A stretch of 64,000 nt of DNA from Pararoseomonas sp. SCSIO 73927. Lineage in GTDB: Bacteria; Pseudomonadota; Alphaproteobacteria; Acetobacterales; Acetobacteraceae. The notes beneath the pieces are model-generated. The model was not told where the DNA came from, searched no databases, and saw nothing but the letters and a program-made list of their open reading frames with translations. Shown here in pieces: positions 1 to 7,908 of this stretch (position 1 is its first letter; each line of letters starts with the position of its first letter). The DNA is taken from contig NZ_CP146232.1 of the NCBI RefSeq assembly GCF_037040815.1, forward strand, positions 1,240,001 through 1,304,000, read 5' to 3'. A program made the translations under genes and the position numbers.

Positions 1-743
1 TGGACACCCGGACCGGGGAGGCCCGCTCCTCCGCCGAGGCGCGGATCTCCGGCATGGCGTTCTGGGAGGAGGCGAGCCTGCTCGTCTCCTCCATCCTGTT
101 CCTGCTGGCCGGGCTGGCGGTGCCGGACGCCCTCGGCGATCTCGGGGGCTGGTCGCCGGCCACCGCGGTCGCGGCGGCCGGGGGCATCCTCCTCCTCGTC
201 CTTCTCCTCTCCTGGCTCGGCTCCGCCCTCTCGACGCGGCTGCCACCCGTGCGGGAGGCGCTGGCAGGGGAGGACGCGGCCGGGCGCGCGGCCGCGGCGG
301 GCGTGATGGCCTGGGCCTCCACCCGCTCCGTCCTCGGCCTCGTCGTCGTGCTCTCGGTGCCCGCGGCCTGGCCGGACGGGACCCCGGTCGCGGAGCGCGG
401 CCTGCTGCTCGTCGTCGCGGCGCTCGTCGTGCTCGGCTCCGTCGGCGTCCAGGGCTTCACCCTGCGGCGCGCAATCCGTGCGGCGGCGCTGCAGGGCAGC
501 GGGGACGCGAAGGGGGAGGAGGCGCGTGCGCGCGGCGCCGCGACCGAGGCGCGAGAGCGGACCACGGGCGAGGACGCCGCGCACCCGGAGGGGATCGCGG
601 CCGAGCGGCGCGTCCTGGTGGAGATGCGGGAGAAGGACGAGATCGGGGACGAGGCGCTGCACAACCTCCTGCGCGAAGGGGATCTGCGGAGACGGGCGGC
701 GGAGGGTGACGCCGAGCCCGGCGCGCCGCCTCCGAAGCCCTGA
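1..743 (+). CDS. CPA1-family Na+/H+ (cation:proton) antiporter, C-terminal part
   Basis: The reading frame is open to the left edge, so this is the 3' part of a longer gene; the ATG at 54 is internal. Residues after it (AFWEEASLLVSSILFLLAGLA) match the conserved membrane segment of CPA1 exchangers that follows an 'A-R-x-F-W' turn. A second hydrophobic pair lies at roughly residues 40-60 and 90-130 counted from base 54. The tail is long, charged and cytoplasmic, and its end (EKDEIGDEALHNLLREGDLR) resembles the 'R..geI.de....l.reLDl' ending of the family. The usual 'RG' of the last core helix is 'RS' here. Role: electroneutral or electrogenic exchange of Na+/K+ for H+ at the inner membrane. Family assignment is good, ion specificity unknown. 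Confidence 0.75.
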   Translation, partial: DTRTGEARSSAEARISGMAFWEEASLLVSSILFLLAGLAVPDALGDLGGWSPATAVAAAGGILLLVLLLSWLGSALSTRLPPVREALAGEDAAGRAAAAGVMAWASTRSVLGLVVVLSVPAAWPDGTPVAERGLLLVVAALVVLGSVGVQGFTLRRAIRAAALQGSGDAKGEEARARGAATEARERTTGEDAAHPEGIAAERRVLVEMREKDEIGDEALHNLLREGDLRRRAAEGDAEPGAPPPKP

Positions 744-1113
744 GCAACGCCCGGGCCTACCCGCCCGCCGAAAGTTCAGGTCGGAACGCGAGGCCGTGCA
801 GGGCCGCCTTGTCCGCCACGTCCGGGAACCCGAAGTCTTCCAGCCCCGCGCGCGTCACGTGATCCGCAAGCGCCCCAGTCGCGCTCCTTCGCTCCGTCCG
901 TCACGGAGCAGCGGCGCGGGTGGGAGGGTAATCCCGAGCCAGACCGTCCGGTGCGCGCCCAATCCGGCCATTCGCGCGACCTTGTCGACTTCCGAATAGC
1001 GGAGATCATCCACCCCGGGCGGCATACAGGCGCTCGGAGGGGGTGATTGGTCACTCCGGCTCCGAGCGCTGACAGGTTGATCGCGGGCGTTCAAGCCAGC
1101 GTCAGCGCTGGTC
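744..1113. other. 370-bp stretch without a recognised gene; possible decayed minus-strand coding fragment
   Basis: No intact gene is visible. On the minus strand a short open segment ends at a TAG at 757-759 and reads ...ADHVTRAGLEDFGFPDVADK... over about 40 codons. A second minus-strand segment at 855-1094 (…PGVDDLRYSEVDKVARMAGL…) is in another frame and also has protein-like composition. Together they could be one gene broken by a frameshift. I do not recognise the family. Confidence 0.25.
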
Positions 1114-2070
1114 TCATCGAAGTACGCCAGGATGGAAACGTCTCATGGGTTCGCTTGACAGGGCAGCCCCTTGATCGCCCGGTACTTTGCGGAGGAAGGC
1201 AACAACAGCGCGAGTTGCAGCGCTCGTGTGACGGTTGCGATGGTAGTAGGCGAAGAACCCGTCATAGGGTGGCGACCAGTCTTCAAGGAGCGGGATGAGT
1301 TGGCGCGCCTCGATCCAGGGCCGCAAGCGATGCTCGACCCAGAGCGCGATGCCGAGGCCCCGCACGGCCGCCCGCGCGGCGGCACCCCGGTCGCTCAGGA
1401 TCAGGGGCCCGTCCACCGCCACCGCGATCTGCTCGCCGTTCTTCGCGAACTCCCAACGATAGGGAGCGGCGCCGGTCTGCTGGCGCCAGCCGATGCAGCG
1501 GTGGCGGGCGAGATCGCGCGGGTGTGCTGGCGCCTCGCATGTCGCGAGATAGCTCGGCGCCGCCACCGCGATTTGGCGCAGTTGCGGCCCGAGCGGAAAG
1601 GCGACCGTTTCCTCGCTGACGAACTCGCCGAGCCGCACCCCGATATCGACGCCCTCCCCGACAATGTCGCTGAACGCGTCCTCTACCCGGATGTCGAGTG
1701 TGACGCGGGGAAGGGCGGCGTGGAGCGCGACCAGCTGCGGCTCGATGAGATCCTCGTAGGCGACGCGCGGTACGACCATCCGCACGACGCCCACTGGGGC
1801 GCCGCTGCCGCCACGAATCTCCGCCGCGGCCGCGTCGATCTCCTCGAAGGCTCGGTTCAGCCGGGTGAGCAGCCGTTCGCCCATCTCGGTCGGTGAGACG
1901 CGACGCGTGGTGCGGTGGAACAGCTGGACGCCGACCCGATCTTCCAGCCGCCGCACGATCTGGCTCATCGCGGACGGTGTGAGCCCCAGCGCGCGAGCGC
2001 CGCCGTTGAAGCTGCCGGCACGGGCCACGGCGCGGAAGGCCTCGAATTCGTGCAAGGGAACGGAGGACAT
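1114..2070 (-). CDS. LysR-family transcriptional regulator
   Basis: 318-residue LysR regulator with an N-terminal winged helix-turn-helix at about residues 5-64 (recognition region SFNGGARALGLTPSAMSQIV) and a type-2 periplasmic-binding-like effector domain after about residue 90. I place the start at the ATG at 2070, which puts the HTH immediately at the N-terminus as in the family; longer in-frame extensions upstream have no LysR similarity. It is divergent from the crotonase operon starting at 2177 and is probably its regulator. The intergenic region contains an AT-rich partial dyad (2113-2127). Effector unknown. Confidence 0.85.
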   Translation of the reverse strand: MSSVPLHEFEAFRAVARAGSFNGGARALGLTPSAMSQIVRRLEDRVGVQLFHRTTRRVSPTEMGERLLTRLNRAFEEIDAAAAEIRGGSGAPVGVVRMVVPRVAYEDLIEPQLVALHAALPRVTLDIRVEDAFSDIVGEGVDIGVRLGEFVSEETVAFPLGPQLRQIAVAAPSYLATCEAPAHPRDLARHRCIGWRQQTGAAPYRWEFAKNGEQIAVAVDGPLILSDRGAAARAAVRGLGIALWVEHRLRPWIEARQLIPLLEDWSPPYDGFFAYYHRNRHTSAATRAVVAFLRKVPGDQGAALSSEPMRRFHPGVLR

Positions 2071-2112
2071 GGAGCCGCCATTACCCGTCCCCGGGCGCAT
2101 AATCCATGAAAG

Positions 2113-2127
2113 AATAGGTCGATTATT
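2113..2127. promoter_or_regulatory. Candidate LysR-type operator in divergent promoter
   Basis: AATA-N7-TATT dyad in the only AT-rich stretch between the LysR gene and the crotonase gene. The T-N11-A-like layout fits LysR boxes, but the arms are only four bases, so it could be chance. Confidence 0.3.
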
Positions 2128-2176
2128 TGCGGGCATGCGCGGCGTCACCTCCAGACCGTCACCAGGGAGTTCCGCC

Positions 2177-3007
2177 ATGCCGGCCGACACCAACACCTTT
2201 CGCCGCAGCGACGCCGCGGGGGTCGCGCGCATCGTGTTCGACAACCCGCCACTGAACCTAGTCACTCCGGCGATGATCGGAGAGCTCACCCGCCTGTTCG
2301 ACGGGCTCCGGTCCGACACCGCGACGCGGGTGGTGGTGTTCGATAGCGCCGACCCGGTCTTTTTTATCGGGCATGCCGACCTGACCCTCTTTCTGGAGCC
2401 CCGCGACGCGGTGCCGCCGAAAAGCGCGACGCTGAACCCGCTCCAGAACCTGCTGGAAACGCTGCGCACGCTGCCGCAGGCGACGGTCGCCATGCTCGAC
2501 GGCCGGGCGGTCGGCATCGGGCCGGAGTTCCTGACCTCCTGCGACATGGCCTTCGCCTCCGACCGGTCCGTGCTGTTGCAGTTCGAGGCGGCGATGGGCG
2601 TCGTCCCCGGCGCCACCGGTTCGCAGCGCCTGCCGCGCCTGCTCGGCCGGATGCGGGCGCTGGAGGTGATACTCGGCTGCGACGAGATTCCGGCTGACCT
2701 CGCCGAGCGCTACGGCCTGATCAACCGGGCCTTTCCGCAGGCGGAGCTCCGCCCCTTCGTGGAGCGGCTGGCGCGCCGCATCGCGACCTTCCCGGCTAAG
2801 GCCATCACGCTGAACAAGGTCGCGGTGGACGCCGCCGACGGCCAGCCCCTGCACCAGGGTCTGCTGGAGGAAGCGCACGCGCTGAACCAGGCGCTGGTCG
2901 GCGGCGAAGCGCAGCGGCGCATGAAGGCCTTTCTCGATCTCGGCGCGCAAACGCCCGAGTTCGAACGGCAGCACTTCGCCGCCGCGCTCGACAAGCTCCA
3001 GGCCTGA
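2177..3007 (+). CDS. Enoyl-CoA hydratase/isomerase (crotonase) family protein
   Basis: 276 residues, the normal crotonase length. The oxyanion-hole region (DGRAVGIGPEFLTSCD, about 108-123) and both acidic catalytic positions used by hydratases can be aligned: Glu137 in QFEAAMGVVPG and Glu163 in ALEVILG. The protein is therefore likely an active hydratase or a related CoA-thioester enzyme. The ATG at 2177 follows an AGGGAG Shine-Dalgarno; longer versions run through the divergent promoter. It heads a three-gene operon with an NTF2-like protein (25-bp gap) and a carboxymuconolactone-decarboxylase-like protein. Substrate unknown; the neighbours suggest degradation of a cyclic or aromatic acid. 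Confidence 0.85.
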   Translation: MPADTNTFRRSDAAGVARIVFDNPPLNLVTPAMIGELTRLFDGLRSDTATRVVVFDSADPVFFIGHADLTLFLEPRDAVPPKSATLNPLQNLLETLRTLPQATVAMLDGRAVGIGPEFLTSCDMAFASDRSVLLQFEAAMGVVPGATGSQRLPRLLGRMRALEVILGCDEIPADLAERYGLINRAFPQAELRPFVERLARRIATFPAKAITLNKVAVDAADGQPLHQGLLEEAHALNQALVGGEAQRRMKAFLDLGAQTPEFERQHFAAALDKLQA

Positions 3008-3031
3008 ACCGCCGGCAGGAAAGGCACGACC

Positions 3032-3424
3032 ATGACCCACCCCACCCCCGCCGAGGTCATGCAGAAGCTGGCCGACGGCATCTCGGCGGATCGCTGGCAG
3101 GAGCTGCACCTCCTCTACGCGCCGGACACCGTGGTCCGCCACCCGATCGCGCGTGACCGCTCGGCACGGCTCGAAGGACGCGCCGCGCTGAAGGAGCATT
3201 TCGAACGCTTCTTCGCCACCGGCGTGAAGCTGCGCGCGACCCCGATCCGCTTCATCGAAACCACCGACCCCGAGCTGATCGTCGGCACCTTCACCTACCA
3301 CGGCGAGAACGGCTTCGGGATGGATCGCTTTGACCTCGAGGCCTGCTTCATCTGGCACGTGCGGGACGGCCTCGTTGTGGACTCGATCGACTATCTCAGC
3401 CCGCCCGTAGCGCCCCGCGACTGA
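3032..3424 (+). CDS. SnoaL/NTF2-like fold protein
   Basis: 130-residue protein with the cone-shaped NTF2-like fold pattern: an N-terminal helix pair with W-x-E-L-x-x-L-Y-A-P-D, a central E-H-F-E-R-F helix, and a C-terminal beta strand with I-W-H-V-R-D-G followed by D-Y-L. Proteins of this fold act as small isomerases, cyclases, dehydratases or binding subunits. It lies between a crotonase and a CMD-fold protein, so an accessory isomerase or dehydratase role in the same pathway is plausible. The exact function cannot be read from sequence. Confidence 0.75.
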   Translation: MTHPTPAEVMQKLADGISADRWQELHLLYAPDTVVRHPIARDRSARLEGRAALKEHFERFFATGVKLRATPIRFIETTDPELIVGTFTYHGENGFGMDRFDLEACFIWHVRDGLVVDSIDYLSPPVAPRD

Positions 3425-3444
3425 ACCCGAGGAGATCCGAGCGC

Positions 3445-3861
3445 ATGACCGACACTATCGACATGGCGCAGACCACCGCCGAGCGCGTCGCCCGCGGCAA
3501 GGCGATCGTGGCCGAGCTGACCAACGGCGCGCCGCAACCACACTCCCTCGATGCCCTGGCGCGCGACTTCCCGTTCCTGTCCAACGCCGTCAACGCTTTC
3601 GCGGTGGGCGAGATCTTCGACCGGACGGTGCTGGACGTGCGCACGCGCCAGCTCGCCCTCTGCGCCGCCTTCGCTGTGCTCGGGTTGACCGACTACATCA
3701 AGATCCACGCCGGCTACGCCCTCAATCACGGGGCGACCGAGGACGAGGTCAAGGAGATCGCCAACCTCGTCATCATCCCGGGCGGCTTTCCGCGCGCCAT
3801 CATGGCTTCGCAAGCGATTGGGGAACTCCTCGCGTCGAGGCAAGTACCTGACAGTGCATAG
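3445..3861 (+). CDS. Carboxymuconolactone decarboxylase (CMD/AhpD-fold) family protein
   Basis: 138 residues with the CMD core: a helix with RTRQLALCAAFAVLGLTDYI, then IHAGYALNHGATEDEVKEIANLV. The paired CxxC of the peroxidatic AhpD branch is absent (one Cys only), so a decarboxylase or unknown CMD-like activity is more likely than peroxide reduction. Last gene of the 2177-3861 operon, 20 bp after its neighbour. Substrate unknown. Confidence 0.8.
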   Translation: MTDTIDMAQTTAERVARGKAIVAELTNGAPQPHSLDALARDFPFLSNAVNAFAVGEIFDRTVLDVRTRQLALCAAFAVLGLTDYIKIHAGYALNHGATEDEVKEIANLVIIPGGFPRAIMASQAIGELLASRQVPDSA

Positions 3862-3922
3862 AAAAAGGGGGCTGCTTTCGGGAACGGGCTCAGCGCGTGT
3901 CAATGTCATGAAGAAATAGGGA

Positions 3923-3937
3923 GCGGCCCAGGGCCGC
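3923..3937. terminator. GC-rich dyad between convergent genes
   Basis: GCGGCCC-A-GGGCCGC, perfect seven-base arms, between the converging ends of the CMD gene (3861) and the Bug gene (4023). It could act as a bidirectional stem-loop terminator, but neither side has a T-run. Confidence 0.35.
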
Positions 3938-4022
3938 CCGCCCCGGATGGCCGCTTCGCCATACACTCCGACCGAAAGCAAAAATTCTGCTCCCGGGCAA
4001 GGGGCGACGCGGGCGCCGGGCC

Positions 4023-5006
4023 CTACCGGGCGAGGTTCATCTCGCGCAGGAACGAGGCGGCGCCGCGGTGCTCCGCCTCCAGCCTGGAGCCGAAAGCCGC
4101 GGCGTCGAGCGGCGGCGCGATCTGGCCGGTATTGGACGCCATGGTGCGGTAGGCCTCGCTCCCCACCGCGTCCAGGCACGCGGCCTCGAGCCGCCGCAGC
4201 GCCGGCTCCGGCATTCCCCTCGGCGCCATGAGGCCGCCGAAGCCGCGCCAGTCCACCGGGAAGCCGAGCTCCTTCAGGGTCGGGACCTCCGGCAGGCTGG
4301 GCTGGCGGTCGTCGGCGACGACGGCCAGCGGTCGCAGGTCCGTGCCGCGGATCGTGGCATAGGTGGGCATGGAGAAGGCGAGCGCGCCCGACTGCGTGTC
4401 CAGGATCATCTGGGGGGAGCTGCGATAGGGCACCGGGGTCATGCGGGCGCCGGCCCGCCGGGCGAGCTCGAGCGCGACGAGGTTGCCCACCGTGCCCGGG
4501 CCGGCGTCGCCCCAGGTCAGCTCCTCCGGCCGGGCGCGGCCGGCCGCCAGCAGGTCCCCGAGCGTGCGGTGGGGCGAGTTGGCCGGAACGGCCACCACAA
4601 AGATGTTCTCGAAGGTCTGGCAGACCGGCTGGAGCGCGCCCCAGGCATAGGGCAGGCCCGGCACCAGGAACGGCAGGGTCGTGAGCATGCCGGAGGGGCC
4701 GAAGTAGAGCGTCGCGCCGTCCGGCCGGGCGGAGGCCGCGGCGGCGGCCCCGACCGCCCCGCCGCCGCCGTCGCGGTTCAGCACGACCACGCTGGCGCCG
4801 CCGCCGAGCGACGCCCGCAGCGCCTCCGCGAAGGGCCGCGCCATGATGTCCACCACGCTACCGGCGGAGAAGGGAACGATCAGGGTGACGGCGCGCGGTG
4901 CGCCGTCCTGCGCCCGGGCCGGGGTGGCCGCCGTTGGCAGGGCAGCGATGGCGGCCATGGCCGCGGCACCGAGAAACCTGCGGGTCGTCATCCTGCGGGT
5001 CGTCAT
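4023..5006 (-). CDS. Bug/TctC-type periplasmic binding protein
   Basis: 327 residues, typical Bug length. N-terminus carries a twin-arginine-like TTRRFLGAA and a hydrophobic run to an ARA|Q cleavage site near residue 33. The Bug ligand-loop motif is PFSAGSVVDIMAR (about 45-57), where the usual second Gly is Ser, and the second motif is NRDGGGGAVG. Start ATG 5006 is preceded by GGAGAGGAG; an in-frame ATG at 4991 is the alternative. Bug proteins bind small organic acids in the periplasm. Last gene of the minus-strand meta-cleavage operon, directly after another Bug gene. No membrane partner is nearby. Ligand unknown. Confidence 0.9.
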   Translation of the reverse strand: MTTRRMTTRRFLGAAAMAAIAALPTAATPARAQDGAPRAVTLIVPFSAGSVVDIMARPFAEALRASLGGGASVVVLNRDGGGGAVGAAAAASARPDGATLYFGPSGMLTTLPFLVPGLPYAWGALQPVCQTFENIFVVAVPANSPHRTLGDLLAAGRARPEELTWGDAGPGTVGNLVALELARRAGARMTPVPYRSSPQMILDTQSGALAFSMPTYATIRGTDLRPLAVVADDRQPSLPEVPTLKELGFPVDWRGFGGLMAPRGMPEPALRRLEAACLDAVGSEAYRTMASNTGQIAPPLDAAAFGSRLEAEHRGAASFLREMNLAR

Positions 5007-5050
5007 GCTTGTCTCCTCTCCGCGCCCCTGTTCCGGGGCATGCTCTCCGG

Positions 5051-6013
5051 TCAGCGGGCCGGCTCGATGGCCCGCAGAAGCTCGGCCTTCTCCGCGACGT
5101 CGCGCGCCAGGCGATCGGCGAAGGCGGCGGCGCCGGCGTGGTAGGCGGCGGGCTGCAGCGCCCGGCGGGCGGCGGCGCGATAGACGTCGTCCGCCGCCAC
5201 CTCGGCGCAGGCGGCCTCCAGCCGCGCGATGCGCTCCGGCGGCGTGCCGGCGGGCGCCATCAGCCCGCCGAAGCTCGTGGGCGCCACGTCGAAGCCCTGC
5301 TCGGCGGCGGTCGGCACATCGGGGAAGGCGGGGTTGCGGGCGGTGTCGAACACCGCGAGCAGCCGCATGTCCGTGCGGCCGGAGGCGGAGCCGAGCACGA
5401 TGGCGGCGAAGTCGATCCGCCCGGCCAGCGCGTCCGTCATCACCGCGCCGTCGCCGCGGTAGGGCACGTGCGTCACCTCGATCCCCGCCGCGCGCGCCCA
5501 TTGCAGGATGGCGAGGTGCGGGATGGAGGCGATGCCGAGGGATCCGTAGGTCACGGCGCCCGGCGCGGCCTTCGCGGCCGCGACGAGGTCTGCGAGGTTC
5601 CGCAGCGGGGAGTCCGCCCGCACCGCGACCGCCTGGGCGTTGGCGAACATCTGGCAGACCGGCCTCAGCGCCTCCGCCCGCAGGCCGGAGTTCGGCTGCG
5701 TGACGGGCAGGACGGAGAGCACCAGCGCCGGGACGAAGGCGAGGGTGTAGCCGTCCGGCGCCGCGCGGGCGACGCCGAGCGTGCCGACGGCGCCCGCCGC
5801 GCCGTCACGGTTCACGACGACCACGGGCTGGCGGAGGCGCTGTTGCAGCCCGGCCGCCATGGCGCGCGCCATGAGGTCCGTCGCGCCACCGGCGGGATAG
5901 GGGTTCACCACCTGGATCGGGCGGGCGGGGAAGGCCTCCTGCGCGCGGGCCGGCGGGGCGGCCAGGGCCGGGGTGGCCAGCACCGCGGCGACGAGGCCTC
6001 GTCTTCCGATCAT
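5051..6013 (-). CDS. Bug/TctC-type periplasmic binding protein
   Basis: 320 residues. Signal peptide MIGRRGLVAAVLATPALA… ending at ARA|Q near residue 24, with an RR pair. Ligand-loop motif NPYPAGGATDLMAR (about 36-49) and NRDGAAGAVG follow the family closely. It lies 36 bp downstream of the extradiol dioxygenase gene and 44 bp upstream of a second Bug gene, so it is probably co-transcribed with the aromatic catabolic genes and may bind their substrate. The ligand is inferred only from context. Confidence 0.9.
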   Translation of the reverse strand: MIGRRGLVAAVLATPALAAPPARAQEAFPARPIQVVNPYPAGGATDLMARAMAAGLQQRLRQPVVVVNRDGAAGAVGTLGVARAAPDGYTLAFVPALVLSVLPVTQPNSGLRAEALRPVCQMFANAQAVAVRADSPLRNLADLVAAAKAAPGAVTYGSLGIASIPHLAILQWARAAGIEVTHVPYRGDGAVMTDALAGRIDFAAIVLGSASGRTDMRLLAVFDTARNPAFPDVPTAAEQGFDVAPTSFGGLMAPAGTPPERIARLEAACAEVAADDVYRAAARRALQPAAYHAGAAAFADRLARDVAEKAELLRAIEPAR

Positions 6014-6049
6014 CTCTGTTCTCCTCCCCCCTGCCGCGTCGTCGCGGGC

Positions 6050-7033
6050 CTACTCCTGCGCGATCACCGCGTCCGCCCAGGCGCAGCCCGAGGTGAAGGG
6101 GCCGGGTGCCGGATCGGGCGCGCGCACGCCGCGGCGCGCGGCGTCCATGGCGATGGCGCGCATCCGGTCGCGCCCCTTCTCGGGCATGTGGAAGCGCTCG
6201 TGCCCCCAGAGCGTCGGGCCGTCGAAGGTCTCGTGCGGCTGCCAGGTGGCGGGCTCGATCACGCGCGCGCCCCAGCCGTACTCCACGAAGAAGCCGGAGG
6301 GCGTGTTGGCGTAGAAGGAGGTCATGTGGTCGTTGGTGTGGCGCCCCAGCCCGTAGGCCAGGCGCCCCTCCTCCACGCGCGCGATGTCGTGGCCCTGGCC
6401 CACGTCGTCCAGCGCGCCGAGCTCCACCATGAAGTGGTGCAGGCCGGAACGGCCGGAGCCCACCATCGCGAAGGAGTGGTGCCGCCCATTCATGTGGAAG
6501 AAGTAGAGCGGGTAGGGATGGCGCGACCAGTCCGTCACGCCGAAGCCCAGCAGGTCGCGGTAGAAGGGCACGAGGGCGTCCGCGTCCGCCACGTGCAGCA
6601 CGGCGTGCCCCATGCCGAGCGGCCCGGTGCGGAAACCGGAGATGGCGCGGCCCGGGGCGAAGGCGGTGTCCGCCCGCGCCGGGCCGTGGAAGGCCTCCAG
6701 CGGCGTGCCCTGCGGGTCCTGGAAGGCGACGAGGTCGGCCACTTGCCGCTCGGCGGCCAGCGCGCGCGATCCGCGTGAGACGGGCGTGCCCGCCGCCTCC
6801 AGCCGCGCCGCCAGGGCGTCCAGCGCCGCGGCATCGGCCACCTCCCACCCGATCGTCGCGGGCGCGGCGCGGCCGGAGACGAGGAGGCGCTGCGTGCGGT
6901 TGTCCATGCGGAAGGCGCGCATCCCACCGCCGCGGTCCACCGCCTGCATCCCCAGCAGGCGCGTGGCGAAATCATCCCAGTCGGCGAGCCGGTCGGAGCC
7001 GATCACCATGTAGCCGAGGGATTGGATGCTCAT
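6050..7033 (-). CDS. Type I extradiol (VOC-fold) ring-cleavage dioxygenase
   Basis: 327 residues with two VOC repeats, as in 2,3-dihydroxybiphenyl-type dioxygenases. The Fe(II) triad can be aligned: His143 (MGHAVLHV), His200 (LHHFMVEL) and Glu251 (FFVEYGW). Tyr241 and His180 lie near the expected active-site region. Start chosen at ATG 7033: AGGAGG lies seven bases upstream and the codon overlaps the stop of the FAH gene as ATGA; an ATG six bases earlier sits too close to the Shine-Dalgarno. Expected to cleave a catechol next to its two hydroxyls, giving a ring-opened dienoate for the neighbouring FAH-family hydrolase. Substrate not determined. Confidence 0.85.
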   Translation of the reverse strand: MSIQSLGYMVIGSDRLADWDDFATRLLGMQAVDRGGGMRAFRMDNRTQRLLVSGRAAPATIGWEVADAAALDALAARLEAAGTPVSRGSRALAAERQVADLVAFQDPQGTPLEAFHGPARADTAFAPGRAISGFRTGPLGMGHAVLHVADADALVPFYRDLLGFGVTDWSRHPYPLYFFHMNGRHHSFAMVGSGRSGLHHFMVELGALDDVGQGHDIARVEEGRLAYGLGRHTNDHMTSFYANTPSGFFVEYGWGARVIEPATWQPHETFDGPTLWGHERFHMPEKGRDRMRAIAMDAARRGVRAPDPAPGPFTSGCAWADAVIAQE

Positions 7034-7884
7034 GGCCATTCCTCCTGGACCACGGGGTTGCGCAGGATGCCGATGCCGGAGATCTCCACCTCCGCCACGT
7101 CGCCCGGCTTCATCCAGAGCGGCGGGTTCCGCTTCGCGCCCACCCCGCCCGGCGTGCCGGAGACGATCACGTCGCCCGGCAGCAGCGGCAGGACGGTGGA
7201 GATGTAGGCGATCAGGCGCGGGACGTCGGTGATCATCAGGTCGGTGTTGGTGTGCTGCACGACCTGGCCGTTCAGGCGGGTCTCCAATGTAAGCTCTGAG
7301 GGATCGCGGATCTCGTCCGCCGTCACCATCCACGGGCCGAAGCCGCCGGTGCCGGCGAAGGTCTTGCCCGCGAGGTACTGGCTCGTGTGCAGCTGCCAGT
7401 CGCGCACGCTGCCCTCGTTGTAGCAGGAATAGCCGGCGACATGCTTCAGCGCATCGGCCTCCGCGATGTGGCGGCCGCCAGTGCCGATCACCACGGCCAG
7501 CTCGCCCTCGTAGTCGAAGCGCTCCGACACCTTCGGGCGCACCAGCGGCTGCCCGTGCCCGACCTGGCTGCCGGCGAAGCGCGCGAAGAGGGCGGGGTTC
7601 GCCGTCTCCGTGCGGCCGGTCTCCGCCACGTGGTCGCGGTAGTTCAGGCCCACGCAGATGATCTTGTCGGGATCGGGGATCACCGGCAGCAGGCGCAGGC
7701 CGGAGAGTGGGCGGCGCGGGGCGCCTGCCGCGGCGGCGCGCGCCTCCTCCAGCAGCCCCGCCGCCAGCAGGCCCCGCAGCCCCGCGGCGCGGCCCGCGAA
7801 GGCGGCGGTGAGGTCGGCGACGGAGTCGCCATCCACCGCGCCGAAGCCGTGGCCGCCATCCGTCTCGAACGAAACGAGCTTCAT
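7030..7884 (-). CDS. Fumarylacetoacetate hydrolase (FAH) family protein
   Basis: 284 residues. The C-terminal FAH domain begins near residue 72 with DKIICVGLNYRDHVAE. Metal ligands fit the E-x-E…D pattern: Glu126 and Glu128 (DYEGELAVVIG) and Asp162 (YNEGSVRDWQ). The SGTPGGVG loop lies near the end. The family includes acylpyruvate hydrolases, 2-hydroxyhepta-2,4-diene-1,7-dioate isomerases and 2-keto-4-pentenoate hydratases. Between an extradiol dioxygenase (ATGA overlap) and an aromatic hydroxylase, it most likely processes the ring-fission product. C-C hydrolase versus hydratase/isomerase is unresolved. Confidence 0.88.
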   Translation of the reverse strand: MKLVSFETDGGHGFGAVDGDSVADLTAAFAGRAAGLRGLLAAGLLEEARAAAAGAPRRPLSGLRLLPVIPDPDKIICVGLNYRDHVAETGRTETANPALFARFAGSQVGHGQPLVRPKVSERFDYEGELAVVIGTGGRHIAEADALKHVAGYSCYNEGSVRDWQLHTSQYLAGKTFAGTGGFGPWMVTADEIRDPSELTLETRLNGQVVQHTNTDLMITDVPRLIAYISTVLPLLPGDVIVSGTPGGVGAKRNPPLWMKPGDVAEVEISGIGILRNPVVQEEWP

Positions 7885-7908
7885 CGTGCTTTCCCCGCTC
7901 TCATCGCG

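Noticed and set aside
4898..6778. Plus-strand open frame of 626 codons
   Set aside because: Antisense to two Bug genes and the dioxygenase; no family features.
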